From Sediminitomix flava (GTDB lineage: Bacteria > Bacteroidota > Bacteroidia > Cytophagales > Flammeovirgaceae), in NCBI RefSeq assembly GCF_003149185.1, contig NZ_QGDO01000003.1:888379-952378 (forward strand): a stretch of 64,000 nt of DNA, in the 5' to 3' direction. Under the pieces are notes generated by a model. The model was not told where the DNA came from. It was given only the letters and a program-made list of their open reading frames with translations, and did no database searches. The translations under genes and the position numbers were made by a program. Below are positions 9,665-17,334 of the stretch, piece after piece (within the stretch, counting starts at the first letter, position 1; each line of letters opens with the position of its first letter).

Positions 9665-10537
9665 ATGTCAAAAATCACAAAAAAAGTAGGTAGTTATCCA
9701 TATGCTAATGTCATGTTTAGCATTGTAAGTGCCTTATTTATGATTGGATTGATGGGTTTGTTTGGTTTGTATGCAAATAAACTTACGACTGAACTTCAAG
9801 ATAGTATTGAGGTTCAAGTAGTATTACAAAAGTTTTTATCTGAAGAAAAAAGAAATGATCTGCAAAACAGAATTTCAAATCTTGAATTTGTAAATCAGAA
9901 TATTCCGATCCGCTTTGTTTCTAGGGAGGAAGCAGCACAAAATATGATTCAAGAAACAGGTGAAGATTTTATTGAGTTTTTAGGTGGAAACCCTTTACAT
10001 GATGTATTTAGAATTTCAATCAAGAAGGATTTTTTAGAAGAACCAAGAATAGAAGAGTTGTCAAAAGACCTAAAAAAGATTGAAGGAGTCTATGATGTGA
10101 TTTATACAAAAAGTATGATCAGCCAGATTCAATCAAATATACAGAAGGTGACGATAGTTTTGGGCGGATTGGCCATCATGTTTTTGCTAACTGTAGTCGT
10201 TTTGATTGGTAATGCAATCCGTTTGGCTCTGTTCTCTCAAAGATTCCTAATTCGTAGTATGCAGTTGGTAGGAGCAACACCATTTTTTATCAAGAAACCA
10301 TTTTTGAGTAGAGCATTTCTACAAGGCGTATTTGGTGGGATAATAGCTTCAACGCTTTTAGGGCTTTCTATTTTTCTATTTTCAGAGGTATTTTCAGAGA
10401 TGAAGTTGATTTTTGATATGAGGATTACTTTAAGTGTTTTTATCTCAATAATCCTATTAGGTGGTATTATTGGTTTCTTGAGTGCTTACTTCTCTGTGAA
10501 TCATTATTTGAAAATGAAACTAGATCAACTTTATTAA
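9665..10537 (+). CDS. ftsX: cell-division protein FtsX
   Basis: This 290-residue membrane protein has the FtsX layout: a first helix about 17-38, an extracytoplasmic domain about 40-165, and three further helices about 167-285 with a RSMQLVGATPFFIKKPF cytoplasmic loop. FtsX works with the ATPase FtsE in the divisome to activate murein hydrolases. No ftsE lies beside it; the ATPase at 2445 is a possible but unproven partner. It heads the order ftsX-DUF3098-uppP-truB-ribF, which I know as conserved in Bacteroidota. An 8-bp inverted repeat (9592-9599 with 9617-9624) lies in its upstream region. Confidence 0.9.
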   Translation: MSKITKKVGSYPYANVMFSIVSALFMIGLMGLFGLYANKLTTELQDSIEVQVVLQKFLSEEKRNDLQNRISNLEFVNQNIPIRFVSREEAAQNMIQETGEDFIEFLGGNPLHDVFRISIKKDFLEEPRIEELSKDLKKIEGVYDVIYTKSMISQIQSNIQKVTIVLGGLAIMFLLTVVVLIGNAIRLALFSQRFLIRSMQLVGATPFFIKKPFLSRAFLQGVFGGIIASTLLGLSIFLFSEVFSEMKLIFDMRITLSVFISIILLGGIIGFLSAYFSVNHYLKMKLDQLY

Positions 10538-10703
10538 CTGCTTTTCACTTATTCTAACTCAAAAAAAATACTTTTTTGTTATTTCTGCCTTATTATTGCA
10601 GTTGGTTAGGAGTGTCAATTTTTAAAAGATTGAATTCTGATCACCAATACTGAAATCAAATTATAATTCTGAAATTTTTTATAAATCACTTAATACTTTC
10701 ACA

Positions 10704-10925
10704 ATGAGTCAAGAAAGAAATGGAATGCCTTTCGGCAAATTAAATTATAAGAGAATGCTTATCGGTCTAGCCGTTTTACTTATTGGATTTTTCATTATGA
10801 GTATTGATGGAGAAGAATTTGGTTTCGGATTTTTAGGCTTAACTCTTGGTCCATTGGTTGTACTTACTGGTTTTGGACTACAATTCTGGACAATTCTTGG
10901 GAAAGGAAAAGAAACAAACGAATAG
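10704..10925 (+). CDS. small membrane protein of the DUF3098 type
   Basis: This 73-residue protein has two membrane helices (about 17-33 and 42-65) joined by a short acidic loop (SIDGEEFGFG). The position between ftsX and uppP and the sequence style match DUF3098. Function is unknown; its constant place next to division and undecaprenyl-phosphate recycling genes suggests a cell-wall link, which is inference. The 166-bp gap to ftsX has no terminator that I can see. Confidence 0.75.
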   Translation: MSQERNGMPFGKLNYKRMLIGLAVLLIGFFIMSIDGEEFGFGFLGLTLGPLVVLTGFGLQFWTILGKGKETNE

Positions 10926-10996
10926 CTAAACATTTTTTAATGCTATCAACGGATAATCGAAATTAATAGTTAGGAGAGAGTTACAGAACTGCTTTT

Positions 10997-11800
10997 ATGG
11001 AGACTTTAGACGCAATAATCTTAGGGATAATCCAAGGGCTAACAGAATTTTTACCTGTTAGTAGTAGTGGACACTTGGAGTTGGGGAAGGCAATTTTAGG
11101 AGATAGTAGTATTCCTGAGGAAAGCCTATTGTTTACTGTTGTTGTTCACTTTGCTACCGCATTGAGTACAATTGTAGTTTATAGAAAAGATATTCTTCAC
11201 ATTTTGGGTGGCTTGTTCCAGTTTCAATGGAATTCTGAAACAAGATTTAGTTTTAATATTATTTTATCAATGCTTCCTGCGGCATTTGTAGGGGTGATGT
11301 TTGATAAAGAAATTGAAAGCTTTTTTGGAGGACAAATCACATTTGTTGGATGTATGCTATTGCTAACAAGTATTTTACTTTTGTTAGCTGACAAAGCTAA
11401 AAATACAGGTAAGGAAGTAACTGCTGCGAGTGCATTCATGATTGGAGTTTCACAGGCTATTGCAATTATGCCTGGTATTTCTAGATCAGGTGCTACAATT
11501 TCAACGGCTGTATTGTTAGGTATTGATAGAGAGCGTACAGCTAGATTTTCATTCTTGATGGTTGTTCCTTTGATCTTTGGAAAGATTGCTAAAGATATGT
11601 TAGATATTTATTCTGGAGATTTAGTCATCGAACATGCATCAGCTACACCATTGGTTGTAGGGTTCATTGCAGCCTTTCTATCAGGACTTTTGGCTTGTAC
11701 TTGGATGATTAAATTGGTGAAAAAAGCAAAATTGTCTTACTTCTCAATTTACTGTGCAGTTGTAGGTATTATTGCAATTAGTGTATCTTTGATTGCTTAA
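10997..11800 (+). CDS. uppP: undecaprenyl-diphosphate phosphatase
   Basis: UppP (BacA) dephosphorylates undecaprenyl diphosphate so that the lipid carrier can be reused for peptidoglycan and other envelope polymers. The 267-residue integral membrane protein shows both family signatures: QGLTEFLPVSSSGHLEL (13-29, with E17 and H26) and PGISRSGAT (159-167, with R163). About eight membrane helices are visible. It lies 71 bp after the DUF3098 gene, probably co-transcribed with it, and is followed by a hairpin before truB. Confidence 0.95.
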   Translation: METLDAIILGIIQGLTEFLPVSSSGHLELGKAILGDSSIPEESLLFTVVVHFATALSTIVVYRKDILHILGGLFQFQWNSETRFSFNIILSMLPAAFVGVMFDKEIESFFGGQITFVGCMLLLTSILLLLADKAKNTGKEVTAASAFMIGVSQAIAIMPGISRSGATISTAVLLGIDRERTARFSFLMVVPLIFGKIAKDMLDIYSGDLVIEHASATPLVVGFIAAFLSGLLACTWMIKLVKKAKLSYFSIYCAVVGIIAISVSLIA

Positions 11801-11821
11801 TCATTTAGAACTAATATTTAT

Positions 11822-11862
11822 AGCCGAACTTTCTTGATTAAGAGGGTTCGGTTATTTGTTTT
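11822..11862 (+). terminator. probable terminator after uppP, close to truB
   Basis: A 9-bp stem with G-U pairs (AGCCGAACT with GGTTCGGTT; 14-nt loop) is followed by a T-rich run. It ends about 27 nt before the truB ATG. Confidence 0.55.
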
Positions 11863-11888
11863 TATATAACAAGTTTATACGAATTAAA

Positions 11889-12596
11889 ATGGAAAATAAG
11901 GTTTTCGATTTTGTTGCTGGAGAAGTGTTATTGTTAGATAAACCTTACGAGTGGACATCTTTTGATGTAGTTAAAAAGATTAGAAATACTATTCGCATCA
12001 AGAAAGTAGGTCATGCAGGAACGCTTGATCCTTTAGCAACTGGTTTGCTGATTGTTTGTACCGGGAAAAAAACGAAGCAAATAGACCTTATTCAAGCAAC
12101 AGAAAAAGAGTACGTTGGAGAACTTGTACTTGGTAAAACAACGCCTTCTGTTGACCTTGAAACAGAGATCGATTCTGAAACAGATATTTCTCATCTGACT
12201 GAGCAAGAAATCATTGATGCTTTAGAGCAGTTTAGAGGAGAAATTGAACAAGTTCCTCCAGCACACTCTGCTGTGAAAGTAGATGGTAAAAGAGCTTATA
12301 AGTCTGCAAGAGAAGGAAAAGAAGTTAAGTTGAAATCTCGAAATGTCGTGATCAAAGAATTAGAGATTATCAATATGGATCTTCCTGTTATCCAATTCAG
12401 AATGGTATGTTCCAAAGGGACTTACGTTAGAAGTTTTGTGAGAGATTATGGTAAAAGTCTTGGAGTAGGAGCTTATATGTCTGCTTTAAAACGTACAAGA
12501 ATTGGTGAATTTCTCGTTTCAGATGCATATAGTGTGCAAGATTTCGTAGATTTAGTTCACAAACAACGTGAAAACGATATCAAAGAAGAGAAGTAA
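11889..12596 (+). CDS. truB: tRNA pseudouridine-55 synthase
   Basis: TruB converts U55 to pseudouridine in the T-arm of tRNAs. The 235-residue protein carries KVGHAGTLDPLATG with catalytic D47 and the downstream VPPAHSAVKVDGKRAY and CSKGTYVRSF motifs. ATG at 11889 is chosen: it gives the usual short leader before FDFVAGEVLLLDKP, whereas an in-frame TTG at 11856 lies in the tail of the preceding terminator. ribF follows after 18 bp, so the two are one unit. Confidence 0.94.
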   Translation: MENKVFDFVAGEVLLLDKPYEWTSFDVVKKIRNTIRIKKVGHAGTLDPLATGLLIVCTGKKTKQIDLIQATEKEYVGELVLGKTTPSVDLETEIDSETDISHLTEQEIIDALEQFRGEIEQVPPAHSAVKVDGKRAYKSAREGKEVKLKSRNVVIKELEIINMDLPVIQFRMVCSKGTYVRSFVRDYGKSLGVGAYMSALKRTRIGEFLVSDAYSVQDFVDLVHKQRENDIKEEK

Positions 12597-12614
12597 GGGC
12601 AAAGCGGGCCAAAA

Positions 12615-13565
12615 ATGAAAGTTCATTACGGAATAGAATCAATACAAAATCTGCAAAATGCAATTGTTACAAGTGGAACCTTTGACGGAGTTCACTTCGG
12701 TCATAAAAAAATTATTGATCGATTAAATGAAATTGCAAGAGTCCATCATGGAGAAAGTGTTCTTATAACTTTTTGGCCTCATCCAAGGTATGTTCTTTTT
12801 CCTGAAAGTAAGCATCAGTTGAAACTACTAAGTTCTCTGAATGAGAAAATTAATCTTTTAGAAGCTCAAGGTTTAGATCATTTGGTCATTCTTGAGTTTA
12901 CCAAAGATTTCTCTCAACTGACTTCCAAAGAATTTATTGAGCAGATATTAATTCAAGCGATCGGAACTTCTAAATTGGTGATTGGCTATGATCATAGGTT
13001 TGGGAAAAATAGAGAAGGTAGTTTTGAATATTTGAAAGAACACGGACATCTATTTGGTTTTGACGTCGAAGAAATTTCGAAGCAAGAGTTGGAAGATGTA
13101 GCTGTTAGTTCTACAAAAATCAGAGAATCTCTATTGAACGGAGATGTAGAAAAAGCCAATAAATACTTAGGTTATTCTTACGGAATTGAAGGGACAGTCA
13201 TTGATGGAAATAAAATTGGACGTTCTATTGGGTTTCCAACGGCTAACATTGAAGTAGACTCAGATGCTAAATTAATACCTCAGTCAGGAGTATATGCTGT
13301 AAAAGTTAAGGTAGAGGGAGAATGGTATGGCGGAATGCTAAATATTGGAAAAAGACCTACCGTAACTGATGATATTAAAGAAGTAATAGAAGTACATATT
13401 TTTGATTTTAAAGATACTATTTACACAAAACCTATTCGAGTAGAATTTGTAAAGAAGTTAAGATCAGAAATGAAATTTGATGGGAAAACAAGTCTCGTTA
13501 GACAGCTTGAACTAGATGAAGCAAATGCGAGAAAACATCTTAATCAAATAAAAACAATGCAATAA
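12615..13565 (+). CDS. ribF: bifunctional riboflavin kinase / FAD synthetase
   Basis: RibF phosphorylates riboflavin to FMN and adenylates FMN to FAD. The N-terminal nucleotidyltransferase domain (about 1-180) has SGTFDGVHFGH at 20-30 and a later SSTKIRESL loop. The C-terminal kinase domain (about 185-310) has GRSIGFPTANIEVD and the G-V-Y-A-V-K-V strand. At 316 residues it is full length. It sits directly behind truB and is closed by a strong terminator. Confidence 0.95.
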   Translation: MKVHYGIESIQNLQNAIVTSGTFDGVHFGHKKIIDRLNEIARVHHGESVLITFWPHPRYVLFPESKHQLKLLSSLNEKINLLEAQGLDHLVILEFTKDFSQLTSKEFIEQILIQAIGTSKLVIGYDHRFGKNREGSFEYLKEHGHLFGFDVEEISKQELEDVAVSSTKIRESLLNGDVEKANKYLGYSYGIEGTVIDGNKIGRSIGFPTANIEVDSDAKLIPQSGVYAVKVKVEGEWYGGMLNIGKRPTVTDDIKEVIEVHIFDFKDTIYTKPIRVEFVKKLRSEMKFDGKTSLVRQLELDEANARKHLNQIKTMQ

Positions 13566-13575
13566 CATTTTATGC

Positions 13576-13616
13576 AAGGTCTGATTTTATGAAATATAGA
13601 ATCAGACCTTTTCTTA
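13576..13616 (+). terminator. intrinsic terminator of the truB-ribF unit
   Basis: Perfect 11-bp stem AAGGTCTGATT with AATCAGACCTT, 13-nt loop, then TTTTC. Confidence 0.85.
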
Positions 13617-13646
13617 ATCAGAAAACTAAGACCTAATTATTATAAA

Positions 13647-14471
13647 ATGAAAGCTATACAGAAAACCAATGTTCTACTTTTATTCCTAATTGTATTATCA
13701 AGTAAAGTCATTGCCCAAGATGTTGTTAAAAATCAAAGAGCTAATCAATATTGGTTAAATACTGATCTTGATTATAATATCGATGATCTACAGACCCTAA
13801 AATATCAAGGTCAGTACCGAAGTGTAGAATCATTAAGCGGTGAAAGAAATCTGAGATGGCATCAACGTTTAGGTTATGCTTATAAGTTGACGAACCATTG
13901 GGAGTTAGAAGGAGCTGTAAGGTATGTTGTTGATCAGAATCTTGACCAAAATGAATGGTACTTTCAAGGATTATTGAAACATATTGGAAAGATTGGTAGT
14001 GTTGATTTTGAAAAATTCATCTCTTATGAACAAGTGAAGTTTACTAATTATGAGAATAGAGGCGCTGGTACTGTTGTCGATAATTTTGGCCGATTTAGCG
14101 TTTCAGCACTTCTCGGTAAAGATTTTAAGATTAAAGAATTACCTCTAAGAGTTGAGTTTGATTATATCTTTTTTAAAAATTTGGGTGATGCTAAACATGA
14201 TGACGCTCGTTTGATTGATCGAGGTCGATTAAGTTTTAGTGTATTGGCATCTCTGACAGAGTCTTTACAAGCAGGTTTATTTGTAACACGTCAAGTTGAT
14301 TATAGTCCATTATTCTTAGGTGGAACATATCCTCAGCAAGATGAGGATGGAAATCTAATATTAGATGATAATGGTAATATAGTAATGATAGAGCAAGCTG
14401 ATTATTATGTAAATGATGCTTCAACCTTAATTGGCTGTAAGTTACTTTATACTATCAATAGAAGAGATTAA
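13647..14471 (+). CDS. DUF2490-like outer-membrane protein
   Basis: This 274-residue protein has a signal peptide (hydrophobic 9-20, cleavage after IAQ at about 24) followed by alternating-polarity beta strands rich in aromatic residues (RWHQRLGYAYKL, WELEGAVRYVV, LRVEFDYIFF). This is the pattern of small outer-membrane barrels, and the early NQYWLNTDLDYNI resembles DUF2490 proteins. A D/N-rich loop (DEDGNLILDDNGNIVM) near 232-247 looks like an extracellular loop that could bind cations. Flanked by terminators, so monocistronic. Function unknown. Confidence 0.65.
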   Translation: MKAIQKTNVLLLFLIVLSSKVIAQDVVKNQRANQYWLNTDLDYNIDDLQTLKYQGQYRSVESLSGERNLRWHQRLGYAYKLTNHWELEGAVRYVVDQNLDQNEWYFQGLLKHIGKIGSVDFEKFISYEQVKFTNYENRGAGTVVDNFGRFSVSALLGKDFKIKELPLRVEFDYIFFKNLGDAKHDDARLIDRGRLSFSVLASLTESLQAGLFVTRQVDYSPLFLGGTYPQQDEDGNLILDDNGNIVMIEQADYYVNDASTLIGCKLLYTINRRD

Positions 14472-14487
14472 GGATTAGATAAAAAAA

Positions 14488-14516
14488 TACCCCAATCAAA
14501 CGTGGGGTAATTTTTA
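14488..14516 (+). terminator. intrinsic terminator of the DUF2490-like gene
   Basis: Stem TACCCCA with TGGGGTA, 8-nt loop, A-run before and T-run after. Confidence 0.82.
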
Positions 14517-14936
14517 TAGTATTCTACAAACATTGAACTTACTCAATATTTAAACTGAGTAAAACTAATGACTCACTTAAAAAAATTTCACACTCCATTT
14601 AAAGTCTCCGTCATAACCCTGTCTAAAAAGTAAAAAGAAAAAATTAGAGTAATAGGTGAAAAAATATGAGCCTTACTAAAGAACATTAGCAATATATCAC
14701 CTGTATTTTTTAATGTAAATCCCTAAAAGTAGGGATATTTCAATTTTTTTTATTCTCTTATTCATAGAACCCCTGTTTTTAACACTGTTGCTTAGTTTTT
14801 TTAGAATACACGGTCAGATTTATACCAACATTCTGTTATTTGTATCTTTTTTCATGAAAGAGATGTGAGATTATAATAACAAATCATTAATAATTACTTA
14901 GTTTTGCCGCATAGCATAAAAAAACTAGATCAAGCC
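14517..14936 (+). other. 420-bp AT-rich spacer before folD with hairpins, no gene seen
   Basis: I find no coding frame of note here; the best ATG frame is 21 codons and has no recognisable feature. Two pairings stand out: AGGTGA (14654-14659) with TCACCT (14697-14702), and a tight hairpin ATCCCTA-AAAG-TAGGGAT (14719-14736) followed eight bases later by eight T (14744-14751). That combination could end a small RNA or attenuate a long folD leader. No known riboswitch was recognised. Confidence 0.35.
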
Positions 14937-15815
14937 ATGCAACTAATAGACGGAAAAGCTACCTCGAAAGCAATCAAACTTGAAATCAAAGATAAAGTAG
15001 AAGAGATTACAAAAAACGGAGGGAAAAGACCTCACCTTGCAGCAGTTCTTGTAGGTAATGATGGTGCTAGCCAAACTTATGTGAACAGTAAAGTGAAATC
15101 TTGTGAAGAAGTAGGCTTTGAATCTACTTTAATCCGTTTAGAGGAAGACACAACTGAAGAAAAACTATTGGAAGTAGTAGCGCAATTAAATAATGATGCA
15201 GCAGTTGATGGATTTATTGTTCAATTGCCCCTTCCAAAACATATTGATGAAAAGAAAGTAACTGAAGCAATTGACCCAAATAAAGATGTAGATGGATTCC
15301 ATCCAACAAACTTAGGGAAAATGCTTCTTGATTTACCAACGTACTTGCCAGCGACTCCTTACGGAATTATTCAATTGTTAGAACGTTATAACATTGAAAC
15401 TTCAGGTAAGAAATGTGTAATCATTGGTCGTAGCCATATTGTAGGTTCTCCAATGAGTGTGCTAATGGCTCGTAATTCTAAAGTTGGAAACTGTACAGTA
15501 ACGCTTACGCATAGTAGAACTAAGGATTTAGCAGCTGAAACAAGAGAAGCTGATATTCTTATTGTCGCATTAGGTAGAGCTGAGTTTGTAACTGCTGATA
15601 TGGTTAAAGAAGGTACTGTAATTGTTGACGTAGGAATTACAAGAGTAAAAGACGACTCTAAGAAGAGTGGTTTTGCACTAAAGGGAGACGTTAAATTTGA
15701 TGAAGTAGCTCCAAAAGCTAGTTTCATTACTCCTGTACCTGGTGGTGTTGGTCCGATGACAGTTTGTTCATTGATGATGAATACACTTCAAGCAGCAGAA
15801 GGAAAAAAAGCATAA
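14937..15815 (+). CDS. folD: methylenetetrahydrofolate dehydrogenase / cyclohydrolase
   Basis: FolD interconverts 5,10-methylene-, methenyl- and 10-formyl-tetrahydrofolate, supplying one-carbon units for purines and methionine. The 292-residue protein starts [10 protein letters not shown] as the family does. Y48 and K52 in TYVNSKVK are the catalytic pair; [12 protein letters not shown] (91-102) and [12 protein letters not shown] (161-172, NADP site) follow. An upstream in-frame TTG at 14904 is rejected because ATG 14937 gives the conserved N-terminus. The long structured leader may be regulatory. Confidence 0.96.
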   Translation: MQLIDGKATSKAIKLEIKDKVEEITKNGGKRPHLAAVLVGNDGASQTYVNSKVKSCEEVGFESTLIRLEEDTTEEKLLEVVAQLNNDAAVDGFIVQLPLPKHIDEKKVTEAIDPNKDVDGFHPTNLGKMLLDLPTYLPATPYGIIQLLERYNIETSGKKCVIIGRSHIVGSPMSVLMARNSKVGNCTVTLTHSRTKDLAAETREADILIVALGRAEFVTADMVKEGTVIVDVGITRVKDDSKKSGFALKGDVKFDEVAPKASFITPVPGGVGPMTVCSLMMNTLQAAEGKKA

Positions 15816-15850
15816 TCTAGAATCTAACTAAGTTTTAGATAAAATATATT

Positions 15851-15886
15851 AAGACTTGCCTTTTGGAAAAAGGGTGAGTCTTTCTT
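15851..15886 (+). terminator. intrinsic terminator of folD, abutting queE
   Basis: An 11-bp stem with three G-U pairs (AAGACTTGCCT with GGGTGAGTCTT), A-rich loop, T-rich tail TTTCTT. It ends at the first possible queE start codon. Confidence 0.7.
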
Positions 15887-15898
15887 ATGTTTAAAGTT

Positions 15899-16522
15899 AT
15901 GGAAAATCTAAAGGATACGGTTCAAATCACTTACCCTGTAATGGAGGCATTTTATACCATTCAAGGGGAGGGGAAGTATCAAGGACATGCAGCCTATTTT
16001 ATTCGATTGGCTGGTTGCGATGTCGGATGTGTATGGTGTGATGTCAAAGAGTCTTGGGAAGAAGAAGGACATCCTATTTTATCTGTTGACGAGATTGTCA
16101 ATGAAGCAAAAAAATACCCTGGAAGACTTGCGGTTATTACAGGAGGAGAGCCTTGTATGCATGACCTTTCTCCTTTAACTACTGCACTTAAAGAAGCAGG
16201 GTTTCATATTAATATAGAAACATCTGGAGCTCATGAATTGAGTGGTCATATTGATTGGGTATGTTTCTCGCCGAAAAAATTCAAAGCACCATTAGATGAG
16301 TTTTATCAAAAGGCTGATGAGCTTAAAGTAGTTATTTTCCATAAAAGTGATTTTGCTTGGGCTGAAGAGCATGCTTCAAAATTAGGAGATGATTGTTTGT
16401 TGTATTTGCAGCCCGAATGGGGGAAAAGTGCTAAAATACTTCCAATGATCGTTGACTATGTAAAAGATAATCCGAAGTGGAAAATTTCACTACAAGTACA
16501 TAAGTATATGGATATTCCATAA
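15899..16522 (+). CDS. queE: 7-carboxy-7-deazaguanine synthase
   Basis: QueE is a radical-SAM enzyme that makes 7-carboxy-7-deazaguanine from carboxytetrahydropterin on the way to queuosine. The compact 207-residue protein has EAFYTIQGEGKYQG (16-29), the cluster-binding C40-x3-C44-x2-C47 of this family, ITGGEP and a NIETSG stretch. ATG 15899 is chosen because the in-frame ATG at 15887 sits on the T-tail of the folD terminator hairpin; the 4-residue difference is uncertain. No other queuosine gene is in the window. Confidence 0.93.
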   Translation: MENLKDTVQITYPVMEAFYTIQGEGKYQGHAAYFIRLAGCDVGCVWCDVKESWEEEGHPILSVDEIVNEAKKYPGRLAVITGGEPCMHDLSPLTTALKEAGFHINIETSGAHELSGHIDWVCFSPKKFKAPLDEFYQKADELKVVIFHKSDFAWAEEHASKLGDDCLLYLQPEWGKSAKILPMIVDYVKDNPKWKISLQVHKYMDIP

Positions 16523-16552
16523 AGAACTGAATTTATTCTAATATATAATATG

Positions 16553-16582
16553 AGGTATAGTTTTAAAACTATACCTTTTTTT
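16553..16582 (+). terminator. intrinsic terminator of queE
   Basis: A perfect 12-bp palindromic stem (AGGTATAGTTTT with AAAACTATACCT), then seven T. Confidence 0.85.
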
Positions 16583-16666
16583 GGATCTTCGAATAATAAT
16601 GATTTAGCTTAAAAACTAAATTTTTCTAATTGAAGTAGAAATTCAATTTATTTTTTACCAATTGCT

Positions 16667-17323
16667 ATGAACGTCGAAAATATATTAAACTTCCTAAGTG
16701 AGTTAAAAGAGAATAATGATAAGGAGTGGTTTGATCAGAATAGATCAAGATATCAGAAAGTGAAGAAAGAATTTGAGTCAGTTATTCAAGAGGTAATTGA
16801 TGGACTCTCTCTTATAGACGAATCTATAGCTGATCAAGAACCTAAAAAATGTATTTTCAGAATTTTTAGAGATGTTCGTTTCAGTAAGAATAAGACCCCT
16901 TATAAAACTAATTTTGGGGCTTTCATATCAAAGGAAGGAAGAAAAAGTCATTTCGGAGGGTATTATTTACATTTAGAACCAGGTAAATGTATGATTGCAG
17001 GAGGTTCATATATGCCCGAAGCAGAAGCCTTGAAGAAAATTAGGCAAGAAATAGACTATAATGCTGATGATTTTTTATCTATTTTAAATAATAAAGATTT
17101 TTCATCTAATTATGGAGGTTTAGTAGGAGATCAGCTTAAGACTGCACCAAAAGGTTATCCGAAAGATCATCCTCAAATAGAATTGTTGAGGTTTAAGAGT
17201 TTTATAGTCTCTAAAAGTGTTTCGGATAAAGATATTCTTGCTATTTCTGTAGATGATTTAGTGCAACAATTTTCGATCTTGAAACCCTTCAATGATTTTC
17301 TTAACGTAGCTATTAAAGATTAA
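16667..17323 (+). CDS. DUF2461 family protein
   Basis: This 218-residue cytosolic protein matches the DUF2461/TIGR02453 pattern: L-x-E-L-x-x-N-N-D-x-x-W-F near the start, FRIFRDVRFSKNKTPYKTNFGAFIS in the middle (residues about 62-88), and GGYYLHLEPGKCMIAGGSYMPEA. No catalytic function is established for the family. It stops 11 bp before the potassium transporter gene, so the two are probably co-transcribed. Confidence 0.85.
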   Translation: MNVENILNFLSELKENNDKEWFDQNRSRYQKVKKEFESVIQEVIDGLSLIDESIADQEPKKCIFRIFRDVRFSKNKTPYKTNFGAFISKEGRKSHFGGYYLHLEPGKCMIAGGSYMPEAEALKKIRQEIDYNADDFLSILNNKDFSSNYGGLVGDQLKTAPKGYPKDHPQIELLRFKSFIVSKSVSDKDILAISVDDLVQQFSILKPFNDFLNVAIKD

Positions 17324-17334
17324 TTATTTTTTAA

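Noticed and set aside
14517-14936. Tetrahydrofolate riboswitch upstream of folD
   Set aside because: The hairpins do not match the THF riboswitch architecture, which to my knowledge is confined mostly to Firmicutes.
15386-15727. 113-codon minus-strand frame inside folD
   Set aside because: Antisense shadow of folD with serine-rich low-information translation.
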